From assembly GCF_016862435.1 (NCBI RefSeq), contig NZ_BOMY01000022.1, forward strand, positions 496,001 to 560,000: 64,000 nucleotides of DNA, in the 5' to 3' direction. The DNA is from Paractinoplanes tereljensis (GTDB taxonomy: Bacteria; Actinomycetota; Actinomycetes; Mycobacteriales; Micromonosporaceae). Below the pieces are notes generated by a model, which was not told the DNA's origin, made no database searches, and saw only the letters and a program-made list of their open reading frames with translations. The position numbers and the translations under genes are program-made. The stretch's first letter is position 1. Each line of letters opens with the position of its first letter. This document shows positions 1 to 7,322 of this stretch, piece by piece.

Positions 1-459
1 GGGCCGGCGATCTTCTGCGCGCGCCTCGCTGAGGCCGGCGTGGCCGGCCTTCTGGTCTCCGACCTGCCGGTCGACGAGGTCGCCGAGGTCGAACTGGCCG
101 CCGCCGAGGCCGGGCTCGCACTGATCCTGCTGGTCGCGCCGGTAACCAGCGACGAGCGGCTCGCCGAGATCGCCCGGCGGGCGAGCGGCTATCTCTACGC
201 GATCAGCGTGATGGGTACGACCGGCGAACGCGCCACCGTGGCCGGTTCCGCCGCCGCCCTGGCCACCCGGGTCAAGGCGGTCAGCGACCTGCCGGTGCTT
301 GTCGGCTTCGGCATCTCCAGCCCGTCGCAGGCCGCGGCAGCCGCAGAGGCGGCGGACGGTGTGGTGGTCGGTTCGGCCCTGATGCGCAGAATTCTCGACG
401 GTGCCACACCGGGCGAACTGGCTGTGGACATCGCCTCGATGCGGTCGGCGCTCGGTTAA
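1..459 (+). CDS. trpA: Tryptophan synthase alpha chain, C-terminal part
   Basis: The reading frame is open from the first base, so the start lies outside the window; 152 C-terminal residues remain. TrpA cleaves indole-3-glycerol phosphate to indole and glyceraldehyde 3-phosphate in the last step of tryptophan synthesis, as an alpha2-beta2 complex with TrpB in the cytoplasm. Visible landmarks are the barrel strand GLLVSDLP, the loop-6 region SVMGTTGER and the phosphate-binding end GFGIS plus GVVVGSALM. The family is usually about 260-270 residues, so roughly 110 are missing by truncation only. trpB is expected immediately upstream. The family assignment is secure. Confidence 0.95.
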   Translation, partial: GPAIFCARLAEAGVAGLLVSDLPVDEVAEVELAAAEAGLALILLVAPVTSDERLAEIARRASGYLYAISVMGTTGERATVAGSAAALATRVKAVSDLPVLVGFGISSPSQAAAAAEAADGVVVGSALMRRILDGATPGELAVDIASMRSALG

Positions 460-534
460 GGTTCTGGCTCGCGGATCGCCTTTTCGCCGGGCGGTCCGCG
501 AGTCCTTTCCACCGCCCTGGAGGAACCGCCCACC

Positions 535-1263
535 GTGCCGCGCACGCCCAAATACCAGTCCATCGTCACCGACCTCGCCGCCAAGATCCGGGGCGGGGAT
601 CTGCCGCCCGGGTCGGCACTGCCGCCGCAGAAGGTGCTCTGCACCGACTACGGGGTCACCCTGGCCACGCTGCGGCAGGCGCTGCGGCAGTTGCAGGACG
701 AAGGGCTGCTCTCCCAGCAGGCCGGGCGGGGCACGTTCGTCGCCGAGCCCAAGGCCGCGTACCAGCTGGACTCGCTGCGCGGCTTCGCCGAGGACCTGCG
801 GGCGCAAGGGCAGACGGTGAGCACCCAGATTCTCGGCCAGGTCCTGCGCAAGCCGCCGGCCTGGGTGGCGGCGCGGCTCGGCGACCGGCCGCAGGCGCTG
901 CGGCTGGAACGGCTGCGGCTGGTGGCCGGGCGGCCGGCGGTCCACCAGCAGTCCTGGATCCGGGACACCGGGCTGGCCGACGCCGACCTCAGCGGCACCT
1001 CGCTCTACGCCGCGCTCGCCGAGCGGGGCGTGGCCGTGCACCGGGCCACCGAGACGGTGCAGCCGGGCGTGCTCACCGACGTCACGGCCGAGTTGCTCAA
1101 GCAGCCGCTCGGCACGCCGGCCTTCGTCTCCGACCGGGTCACCTACGGCCTCGACGACACTCCCCTGGTGTTCGACCGGGCCACCATCCTCGGCACGGTC
1201 ATGGAGATCCGCACCGAACGCACCCTGTCCGGCCTGTCGGTCCAGTGGAGTCGCCGGGACTGA
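535..1263 (+). CDS. GntR family transcriptional regulator (HutC/UTRA type)
   Basis: 242 residues starting at GTG 535, chosen because GGAGG at 519-523 sits at good spacing. Residues 5-70 form the GntR winged helix-turn-helix, including LATLRQALRQLQDEGLL and the wing GRGTF. Residues about 80-235 fit the UTRA effector-binding fold of HutC-type regulators, which sense a small metabolite. It lies 75 bp after trpA on the same strand; there is no neighbouring sugar or amino-acid catabolic gene, so the effector and targets cannot be inferred from context. Confidence 0.88.
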   Translation: MPRTPKYQSIVTDLAAKIRGGDLPPGSALPPQKVLCTDYGVTLATLRQALRQLQDEGLLSQQAGRGTFVAEPKAAYQLDSLRGFAEDLRAQGQTVSTQILGQVLRKPPAWVAARLGDRPQALRLERLRLVAGRPAVHQQSWIRDTGLADADLSGTSLYAALAERGVAVHRATETVQPGVLTDVTAELLKQPLGTPAFVSDRVTYGLDDTPLVFDRATILGTVMEIRTERTLSGLSVQWSRRD

Positions 1264-1323
1264 CCCATCCGCTGTCCCCCGCGCGCCGAACCATTGCCGG
1301 CGTGAACCGCGCCACTTGGGTTG

Positions 1324-1340
1324 TTGCCAGATCATGGCAA
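1324..1340. promoter_or_regulatory. Nur-like nickel regulator box
   Basis: TTGCCA, five bases, TGGCAA: a perfect dyad that extends one base on each side to GTTGCCA/TGGCAAC and further to an 8-bp arm. The 6-5-6 layout matches the box described for the nickel-sensing Fur homologue Nur of Streptomyces (tTGCaa-n5-ttGCAA). It lies 28 bp ahead of the preferred start of a nickel/cobalt permease, where repression by Ni-Nur would make sense. The regulator gene itself is not in the window. Confidence 0.5.
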
Positions 1341-1368
1341 CAGCAAGACTGCTGACGTGGGGGTACCG

Positions 1369-2445
1369 GTGAGAGACGTGCGAAGCCTTGGCGGGATGAC
1401 GGCGTTCGTTCTGCTCCTGCACGTGATCGGCTTCGGCCTGCTGTTCCTGGTGATCGTCCCGGCGCACTACCAGGTCGGTGCGGCCGGCGTGTACGGCGTG
1501 GGGCTGGGCATCACCGCCTACACCCTGGGGATGCGGCACGCGTTCGACGCCGACCACATCGCCGCCATCGACAACACCACCCGCAAGCTGATGGGCGGCG
1601 AGCGCCGCCCGCTGTCGGTCGGGTTCTGGTTCTCGCTCGGCCACTCCAGCGTGGTGTTCGCCCTCTGCCTGCTGCTCGGCCTGGGCGTGCGGTCGCTGGC
1701 CGGCCAGGTGGAGAGCGACTCGTCCCGGCTGCAGCAGATCACCGGCGTGATCGGGGTCAGCGTCTCCGGCGTCTTCCTCTACCTCATCGGGATCATCAAC
1801 CTGGTGCTGCTGGTCGGCATCTGGAAGGTGTTCCGCCGGATGCGCCAGGGCGACTTCGACGAGGCCCAGCTCGAGCACCATCTGAACAACCGCGGCTTCC
1901 TCAACCGCATCCTGTCCCGGGCCACCGGCATGGTGACCAAGCCGTGGCAGATGTACCCGATCGGCCTGCTGTTCGGCCTCGGCTTCGACACCGCCACCGA
2001 GATCTCGCTGCTGGTGCTGGCGGGCGGCGCGGCCGCGTTCGCCCTGCCCTGGTACGCCGTGCTGACCCTGCCGATCCTGTTCGCGGCCGGGATGAGCCTG
2101 CTCGACACGATCGACGGCGTCTTCATGAACTACGCGTACGGGTGGGCCTTCGCCAAGCCGATCCGCAAGGTCTACTACAACCTGACGATCACCGGCCTGT
2201 CGGTGGCGGTGGCCCTGGTCATCGGCACCATCGAACTCGACTCGATCCTGGTCGAGAAGCTCGGCATCACGTCGGGCCCGCTGGCCGCGATCGGCGGCCT
2301 GGACCTCAACTATGTCGGCTTCGTGATCGTCGGCCTGTTCGTGGCGACGTGGGTGGTGGCCCTGCTGGTGTGGCGCTTCGGCCGCATCGAGGAACGCTTC
2401 CAGGCGGCCGTCACGACCGCAGGCGCCGGCGCACCGCCTCGATAG
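1369..2445 (+). CDS. Nickel/cobalt transporter of the NiCoT (HoxN/NixA) family
   Basis: An integral membrane permease for Ni2+ and/or Co2+ uptake, about 358 residues with eight predicted membrane segments. The NiCoT signature RHAFDADHIAAIDN is present in the second helix (about residues 56-69), and the second family motif region LGFDTATEI follows later. The frame is open from TTG 1321, but that start would run through the palindrome at 1323-1341; GTG 1369 has a GGGGG Shine-Dalgarno at 1358-1362 and is preferred, with ATG 1396 as a further alternative. Metal specificity cannot be read from the sequence; the Nur-like box favours nickel. Its 3' end overlaps the convergent phosphatase gene by 35 bp. 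Confidence 0.92.
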   Translation: MRDVRSLGGMTAFVLLLHVIGFGLLFLVIVPAHYQVGAAGVYGVGLGITAYTLGMRHAFDADHIAAIDNTTRKLMGGERRPLSVGFWFSLGHSSVVFALCLLLGLGVRSLAGQVESDSSRLQQITGVIGVSVSGVFLYLIGIINLVLLVGIWKVFRRMRQGDFDEAQLEHHLNNRGFLNRILSRATGMVTKPWQMYPIGLLFGLGFDTATEISLLVLAGGAAAFALPWYAVLTLPILFAAGMSLLDTIDGVFMNYAYGWAFAKPIRKVYYNLTITGLSVAVALVIGTIELDSILVEKLGITSGPLAAIGGLDLNYVGFVIVGLFVATWVVALLVWRFGRIEERFQAAVTTAGAGAPPR

Positions 2446-3055
2446 CGCGGGCCGGGACGCCGATCTGGCGCAGGTAGGGCTCGGCGCCGCCGTAGAGCAC
2501 GTCGACGTGGGTCAGCGTGCGGGCCATCGCGGCCGGGGACGTCTCCGGGCTGCGGCCGTAGTCGGCGACGATCGCCTCCGGGGTCACCCCGGCCACGGCC
2601 AGGGCCAGGGCGATCAGGCCGCCGGTGCGGTCGCGGCCGCCGTGGCAATGAATCAGGACGCCGCCGGGCGGCGCCGTGGCCAGCGCGGAGAAGGCTCGGG
2701 CGATGCGGTCACCGTTGTGGTCGAGCATCGGGCCGTACGAGTCGTGCGGCGGATCGTAGGACAGCACGTCCTCCAGCAGCGGCACGTGCAGGTAGAGCGG
2801 GTCGCCGGCGAACGGGCTCGGGTGCCGTTCGCACTCCCACGGCCAGCGCAGGTCGAGGATCCGGCTGATGCCGGCGGCCCGGATCGCGGCGATGCCGGCC
2901 GGGGTCAGCCGGAAGAGGCCGTCGGCGCGGTAGAGAACCCCCGCGCGGGTGACGCCGCCGTCCACCGTGGGCAGACCGCCCAGGTCGCGGGCATTTCGGC
3001 AGTCCGGCCAGTTCAGCGCGGTCGCCGCCGGGTCGGTCGTGTTATCGGGTCTCAT
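2411..3055 (-). CDS. Tyrosine-protein phosphatase (Y_phosphatase3 family)
   Basis: 214 residues. The phosphatase signature HCHGGRDRTG places the nucleophilic cysteine at residue 137 and the phosphate-binding arginine at 143 (C-x5-R). The N-terminal ARDLGG (22-27) and the RADGLFRLTPAG region are typical of the MptpB-like tyrosine/lipid phosphatase family. It is cytoplasmic as predicted, with no signal peptide. The substrate may be phosphotyrosine protein or phosphoinositide; sequence alone does not decide. The gene is monocistronic, convergent with the nickel permease and divergent from the SCO5389-like gene. Confidence 0.88.
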   Translation of the reverse strand: MRPDNTTDPAATALNWPDCRNARDLGGLPTVDGGVTRAGVLYRADGLFRLTPAGIAAIRAAGISRILDLRWPWECERHPSPFAGDPLYLHVPLLEDVLSYDPPHDSYGPMLDHNGDRIARAFSALATAPPGGVLIHCHGGRDRTGGLIALALAVAGVTPEAIVADYGRSPETSPAAMARTLTHVDVLYGGAEPYLRQIGVPARAIEAVRRRLRS

Positions 3056-3111
3056 CGGGCCACCCGCCTTCCGGCTCAGTGACGACAGGCTACCGAACGA
3101 GTGACGGCTAC

Positions 3112-3140
3112 TTGCTAATGGGAATCGTTTCCAACAAGAT
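3112..3140 (+). promoter_or_regulatory. Candidate promoter with dyad in the spacer
   Basis: TTGCTA (3112-3117), 17 bp, CAAGAT (3135-3140) is a plausible housekeeping -35/-10 pair ahead of the gene at 3181. The spacer contains TGGGAATCGTTTCCA (3119-3133), an imperfect 15-bp dyad with similarity to Zur boxes. A repressor bound there would block the promoter. The assignment to Zur is only a resemblance. Confidence 0.35.
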
Positions 3141-3180
3141 GGACCTGCCCGGTTCTATGACCGCATTTGAGAGGAAACCC

Positions 3181-3573
3181 ATGTCGCTCAACGTCTCCCC
3201 CGACCTGCTGTCCATCGCCGAGCGCGGCGACGTCTCCGACGCCGAGTTCGTGGCCTGCGTGCGCGAGTCCCTCCCGTACGCCTGGGAGGTCGTCAGCAAG
3301 GTGATGACCGACCTGCGCTCCGGTGGCGCCGAGTTCGCCGACCACGAGGTGCCGCCGCCGAGCGAGACCGAGCGCGGGCAGTTGCTGCGCGCGCTGGCCA
3401 GCGACGCGATCCGCGGCGGGCTGGAGCGGCACTTCGGCGCCAAGCTGGCGTTCCAGAACTGCCACCGGGTGGCGGCCTTCTCGTTCAACGCCGTGGGCAA
3501 CGACCGTTACCAGGCGTTCGTCTCGCCGCGCGGCCAGCTGCTCAACCAGTCCCCGGAGCTGCGCAACTGCTGA
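3181..3573 (+). CDS. SCO5389 family protein, conserved in Actinobacteria
   Basis: 130 residues. The frame extends upstream to 3079, but ATG 3181 is chosen: GAGAGGA lies just before it and the protein then begins MSLNVSPDLL, as in the family. The protein is soluble with no signal or membrane segment. Conserved blocks are FVACVRESLPYAWEVV, GQLLRALASDAIRGGLERHFG, FQNCHRVAAF and the C-terminal LLNQSPELRNC. The family is small, highly conserved across actinomycetes and has no established function that I know. The closely kept Cys/His pair in QNCHRV and the terminal cysteine could bind a metal, which would fit the Zur-like dyad in its promoter, but that is inference. Confidence 0.85.
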   Translation: MSLNVSPDLLSIAERGDVSDAEFVACVRESLPYAWEVVSKVMTDLRSGGAEFADHEVPPPSETERGQLLRALASDAIRGGLERHFGAKLAFQNCHRVAAFSFNAVGNDRYQAFVSPRGQLLNQSPELRNC

Positions 3574-3578
3574 CCTTT

Positions 3579-3616
3579 TGACGCTGCCCGGCTCCGCACC
3601 TGGCCGGGCAGCGTCA
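3579..3616 (+). terminator. Hairpin terminator after the SCO5389-like gene
   Basis: A perfect 14-bp stem, TGACGCTGCCCGGC with its reverse complement, encloses a 10-nt loop and starts 6 bp after the stop codon. No T-run follows, which is common for terminators in high-GC actinobacteria. It also separates the convergent TPR gene. Confidence 0.7.
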
Positions 3617-3622
3617 GCGGTC

Positions 3623-3707
3623 AGCGGTTGCCGCGGCCACCGCCGGGGTCAGCCGGTTGGCGCGAGTGCCGCCGGGATCAGCGGTTGGCGCGGCCACCGC
3701 CGGGGTC
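3623..3707. repeat. Three tandem 28-29 bp repeats
   Basis: Three head-to-tail units at 3623-3650, 3651-3679 and 3680-3707 share the pattern AGCGGTTGgCGCGGCCACCG followed by CCGGGGTC; the middle unit is more diverged. The array ends at the TGA of the minus-strand TPR gene, and each unit carries that same triplet. It probably arose by duplication of the gene's 3' end. Confidence 0.75.
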
Positions 3708-4866
3708 AGCGGTGGTCGCCGTTGCGGTCCGGGGGCTTCGGGGTGTCGGACCAGGCCTCGCGGAGGTCCTTCTTGGTGGTCTGCCACCACTCGCGGAACT
3801 CGCCGGCCAGATCGCGGAACGCCTGCCGGTAGCCGGGGTCGTCGAACCCGGCGGACAGCAGCTCCAGCCAGCTCAATCCCCACAGCACCGGCGCGAGCAG
3901 GAGCGCGGCCAGCGCCCACCCCCACCCGCCGGTCACCGAGTGGGCGACCAGGAACAGCACCGCGACGGCGACCACCGCCAGGCCGGCGATGTTGGCCCGG
4001 CGCATCAGCGGTGGCAACAGCGGCAGGCACCGCCACGGCAGCTTGCCGGCCGGCAGCAGCACCCGGGCGGTGAACCCGGCGAGCACGGCGGCCAGGACCG
4101 CGGACAGGATGCGGGCGAAGGTCACCGCGTGCGTCCACCAGTGCCCGGCGATCAGGCACGCGCAGACCAGCAGCGCGCCCACGGCCAGCCCGCGGCGCAG
4201 GCCGCTGAGCACGCCCCGGATCGGCCAGGTCATCGAGATCAGGTCGGGGCGGGCCGGGTTGTCGCGGGCGACGTCGCGCAGCCCGCGCATCGACCGGCGC
4301 ACGTTCAGCCGTTCCGCGTCGAGCATGGCGATCAGCCACCGGCCGTACGCGTTCTCCGGATCGATGGCCAGGGCGGCCTGGGCCGCCGCCGTCGCGGCCT
4401 CCCGGTTGCCGGCGTCGCGTTCCACGTCGGCCACCGTCAGCAGGGCCTCGACCGAGCGCGGCGCCATCGACAACCCATACGCGGCGACCTGCCGGGCCCG
4501 GTCGTAGTCGCGGGTCGAGGCCAGCGCCCGGGCCAGCACGAGGTGCCCGGCCGGGTCGTTCGGCGCCAGCCGGACCGCCTCGGTGGCCGCCTCGACCGCC
4601 TCCTTGGAGCGGATCAGCAGCAGCAGGCACTCGGCCCGCTCGGCGTGCGCGTCGGCCGAGTGCGGCGCCGCCTCGATCGCCGCGGTCACGGTGAGCAGGG
4701 CCGACGCGTACTCCCGGCGCAGCCGCAGCACCGACGCGAGCAGCGTGAGCAGGCGCGCGTCCTGCGGGTCCGCGGCCAGGCCGTCGCGGGCGATCCGCTC
4801 GGCCTCTTCGTATCGCCCGACCTGGGCGAGCCGCTGCGCCTGCCAGTAGGCGTCGTCGAAAGTCAT
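3706..4866 (-). CDS. TPR-repeat membrane protein
   Basis: 386 residues from ATG 4866; an in-frame GTG at 4884 is an alternative and neither has a clear ribosome site. Residues about 1-190 are tandem tetratricopeptide repeats (for example GRYEEAERIARDGLAADPQD and successive EAAPHSADAHAERAE units). The C-terminal half has four hydrophobic stretches (GLAVGALLVCACLIAG, ILSAVLAAVLAGF, IAGLAVVAVAVLFLVA, ALAALLLAPVLWGLSW), then a basic tail rich in W, K and R. It is most likely a cytoplasmic-facing TPR platform anchored in the membrane. It follows the AAA+ gene by 28 bp and the two probably act together. I know no established function. Confidence 0.8.
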   Translation of the reverse strand: MTFDDAYWQAQRLAQVGRYEEAERIARDGLAADPQDARLLTLLASVLRLRREYASALLTVTAAIEAAPHSADAHAERAECLLLLIRSKEAVEAATEAVRLAPNDPAGHLVLARALASTRDYDRARQVAAYGLSMAPRSVEALLTVADVERDAGNREAATAAAQAALAIDPENAYGRWLIAMLDAERLNVRRSMRGLRDVARDNPARPDLISMTWPIRGVLSGLRRGLAVGALLVCACLIAGHWWTHAVTFARILSAVLAAVLAGFTARVLLPAGKLPWRCLPLLPPLMRRANIAGLAVVAVAVLFLVAHSVTGGWGWALAALLLAPVLWGLSWLELLSAGFDDPGYRQAFRDLAGEFREWWQTTKKDLREAWSDTPKPPDRNGDHR

Positions 4867-4894
4867 CGGCCGACCCGGCGGCACGTGTCCGGGA

Positions 4895-6109
4895 TCAAGA
4901 GCGCTTGCGCTTCTTCAGATAGGCGGCCAGGTCGTCGTATTCCCCGCTCTCGTTGGCGAACATCGCCACGTTGCGGGCCGTCGCGAACCAGGCGTCGGTG
5001 GACGGCCGCACCTCGCGCACCGCGGCCACCATGTCGGCCTGGCCGATCATGCGGATCTCGCCGGTGGCGATCGAGTCGCGCATGGCGAACTCGGCGGCCG
5101 TCTCGCACACGTGGGCCAGGTCGGCACCCGAGTAGTGCTCGGTCACGTCGGCGATCTTGCCGAGGTCGATGCCGGCCACCGGGCGGTCGCGCAGGTGGTA
5201 TTCCAGGATCGCGGCCCGGGCGGCCGTGTCGGGCGGCAGCACCAGCAGCGTACGGTCGAGCCGGCCCGGCCGGCGCAGGGCCGAGTCGATGTCCCACGGT
5301 GCGTTGGTGGCGGCCAGCACGAAGACGCCGTCGTTGTTGCCGTCAACCCCGTCGAGCTCGGTGAGCAGCTGGTTGACCACCGTGCGCATCGACGACGAGT
5401 TGAGCTGGCTGCGCTTGTGGCCGAGCGCGTCGATCTCGTCGAGGAACAGCACGCACGGCGCGTGCCCGCGGGCGGAGTCGAACAGGTCGTGCAGGTTGCG
5501 CTCGGAGCTGCCCACCCACATGTTCAGCACGTCGGTGATCGACAGCGAGATGAACGCGGCCCCCATCTCGCCCGCGACCGCCCGGGCCAGGAACGTCTTG
5601 CCGCAGCCGGGCGGCCCGTAGAGCAACAGGCCACCGCGCAGGCTCTTGCCGAACAGGCTGCGCAGTTTCGGGTTCTTCAGCGGCCCCAGGAAGGAGACCT
5701 CGAGGCGCTTCTTGACCTCCTGCATGCCACCCACGTCGGCCAGGGTGATGGTGGAGGTCTCGACGTCGAAGGTGCGGTCGGCGTGCCCCTGCACCGGGTC
5801 GGGCTCGTCGGCGGCCTTGGCGAAACGCGGCGGCACGATATCGCCGAGGTCCTGCTCCATGGCCGCCCAGTCGACCTTTTCGTCAGGTTTCTCGGCTTTA
5901 TCGGCGGCGGGGGCCAGCGCCGACGTCATCAGCCGCTGCGCGGTCGCGTTGGCCGGGTCACGGGCCAGGACCTGAGCGGCGTGCCCGATCGCCTCCGCCC
6001 CGCGCCCCGCCCCCACCAGCAACTCGGCGAGGTGCAGGCGCAGCGGCAGATCATCCGGCCGGGCCTCGACGGCCGAGAGCAGGCTGTCGATCAAGGGCGA
6101 GTCGCTCAT
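4895..6109 (-). CDS. TPR-AAA+ ATPase
   Basis: 404 residues. The N-terminal 65 residues look like one or two TPR units. After a linker, a single AAA+ module of the FtsH/VPS4/p97-like class follows: Walker A GPPGCGKT (165-172), Walker B LFLDEID (221-227), sensor-1 Asn in AATNAPWD (269), and a second region of homology ending RRPGRLDR with arginine-finger candidates. The C-terminus has the VPS4-type small helical domain with YSGADLAHVCETA. All catalytic residues are intact. Such single-module ATPases usually form hexamers that thread or remodel proteins. The shared TPR fold and operon with the TPR membrane protein suggest a membrane-associated remodelling complex; the substrate is unknown. Confidence 0.88.
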   Translation of the reverse strand: MSDSPLIDSLLSAVEARPDDLPLRLHLAELLVGAGRGAEAIGHAAQVLARDPANATAQRLMTSALAPAADKAEKPDEKVDWAAMEQDLGDIVPPRFAKAADEPDPVQGHADRTFDVETSTITLADVGGMQEVKKRLEVSFLGPLKNPKLRSLFGKSLRGGLLLYGPPGCGKTFLARAVAGEMGAAFISLSITDVLNMWVGSSERNLHDLFDSARGHAPCVLFLDEIDALGHKRSQLNSSSMRTVVNQLLTELDGVDGNNDGVFVLAATNAPWDIDSALRRPGRLDRTLLVLPPDTAARAAILEYHLRDRPVAGIDLGKIADVTEHYSGADLAHVCETAAEFAMRDSIATGEIRMIGQADMVAAVREVRPSTDAWFATARNVAMFANESGEYDDLAAYLKKRKRS

Positions 6110-6153
6110 GGAAGTGAATTATGCCCGCACCCCCTGACAAGATCCCGGCGCTG

Positions 6154-7224
6154 TCACAGGCTCCCGAAGAACGCCGCGATATCCGCGGCGAGGAGCGCCG
6201 GGACCTCCAGCGCGGCGAAATGGCCGCCACGCGAAAATTCCGACCATCGGCGTACGTCGTGATTCTGCTCGACCAGCGGCCGCACCGACTGGACGATGTC
6301 GTACGGCAGCACCGCCACCCCCAGCGGCACCGGGCACGGAGCCGGCTTGCCGCCCAGCCCGGTCTCCTTGATCAGGCGCGAGGAGGAGGCGGCGGTCCGG
6401 GTCAGCCAGTAGTGCATGACGTCGTCGAGGATCGTCTCGTCGGGGATCGGGTGCGCGGGGTCGGCCCAGGTCGTGAACTTCTCGGCCAGGAACGCCAGCT
6501 GGCCCACCGGCGAGTCGGTGAGCGCGTAGGCGACGGTCTGCGGGGCCGCCGCGAACTGGACCTGGTGCGGGTGGCGGTTGGCGGCCTGCTTTTGGGTCCT
6601 GGCCAGCCGGGCCTGGTCTTCCGGGCTCAGCGGGCCGTCGTAGGGGCCGCCGGTGGGCAGGAAATTGACGTGTACGCCGGCCACGTGATCCTGGTCCAGC
6701 GAGCCCAGCAGCTGCGAGATGCCGGAGCCCCAGTCGCCGCCCTGGGCGCCGTACCGGTCGTACCCCAGGCGAGCCATCAGCGTCGACCAGGCCTCAGCCA
6801 CCCATCGGAGGCCCCGGCCGCGTGAGCGGGTCGGGCCGGAGAAGCTGTATCCCGGGATTGCCGGGATGACCAGGTGGAAATGCGGCGTGAGCAGCGGGAT
6901 CAGGTCGAGGAACTCGACCGGCGAGCCGGGCCAGCCGTGGGTGAGGATGAGCGGGAGCGCGTTGGGGTCGGCCGACCGGATGTGCAGGAACCAGACGTTC
7001 TCGCCGTCGATCGTGGTGGTGAACTGGGGGTACGCGTTGAGGCGGGCCTCGTGGCGCCGCCAGTCGTAGTTCTGCCAGGCGGCGGCCAGGTGCTGGACGC
7101 GTTCGAGCGGAATGCCGTAATCCCAGCCGCTCCCAGGCAGCTCATCAGGCCAGCGAGTGCGCCCGAGCCGGTCCCGAAGGTCGTCAAGGTCAGCTTCCGA
7201 AACGTGCACCTCAAATTCGTTCAT
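6154..7224 (-). CDS. Epoxide hydrolase (EHN-type alpha/beta hydrolase)
   Basis: 356 residues from ATG 7224; an upstream extension to 7257 would translate the operator array and is rejected. The N-terminal EHN domain (about residues 1-105) is followed by an alpha/beta hydrolase fold with oxyanion motif HGWPG (96-100), nucleophile Asp164 in GGDWG, and the catalytic His in SRGGHFAALE near the end. It would add water to an epoxide through an Asp-ester intermediate; the substrate is unknown. No Shine-Dalgarno of normal spacing is visible, so translation may be leaderless. It is divergent from a MarR gene across an unusual palindrome array, which makes it the likely MarR target. Confidence 0.9.
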   Translation of the reverse strand: MNEFEVHVSEADLDDLRDRLGRTRWPDELPGSGWDYGIPLERVQHLAAAWQNYDWRRHEARLNAYPQFTTTIDGENVWFLHIRSADPNALPLILTHGWPGSPVEFLDLIPLLTPHFHLVIPAIPGYSFSGPTRSRGRGLRWVAEAWSTLMARLGYDRYGAQGGDWGSGISQLLGSLDQDHVAGVHVNFLPTGGPYDGPLSPEDQARLARTQKQAANRHPHQVQFAAAPQTVAYALTDSPVGQLAFLAEKFTTWADPAHPIPDETILDDVMHYWLTRTAASSSRLIKETGLGGKPAPCPVPLGVAVLPYDIVQSVRPLVEQNHDVRRWSEFSRGGHFAALEVPALLAADIAAFFGSL

Positions 7225-7228
7225 GCCC

Positions 7229-7313
7229 CTAACGTTAGGCCGACTAACGTTAGTCACCCTAACGTTTGTGACGTAAACGTTAGGCCCACTAACGTTAGGG
7301 CGACGAATGTTAG
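7229..7313. promoter_or_regulatory. Array of six 15-bp units with palindromic core CTAACGTTAG
   Basis: Ten-base palindromes begin at 7229, 7244, 7259, 7274, 7289 and 7304, exactly 15 bp apart. Units 1, 2 and 5 are perfect CTAACGTTAG; units 3, 4 and 6 differ by one to three bases. The intervening five bases are loosely conserved (GGCCGA-like after units 1, 4 and 5). The array fills almost the whole gap between the divergent epoxide hydrolase and marR start codons. It is best read as a multi-site operator for the MarR protein. Confidence 0.85.
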
Positions 7314-7322
7314 GGTCTGCGC

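Noticed and set aside
1321..1368. TTG 1321 as start of the nickel permease.
   Set aside because: It would place the Nur-like palindrome inside the coding sequence; GTG 1369 has a better ribosome site.
3614..4630. Long Pro/Arg/Ala-rich frames opposite or alongside real genes (also 4583-5364, 14274-15749, 27409-29331 and many others).
   Set aside because: They are frame shadows of high-GC genes: low-complexity RGPA-rich translations with no motifs or ribosome sites.
7225..7257. Upstream ATG of the epoxide hydrolase.
   Set aside because: The extra residues are a translation of the palindrome array and unlike the family.
7229..7313. Possible short CRISPR array.
   Set aside because: Units are 15 bp with 5-bp spacing and no variable spacers or cas genes; the palindromic core and divergent MarR context fit an operator.
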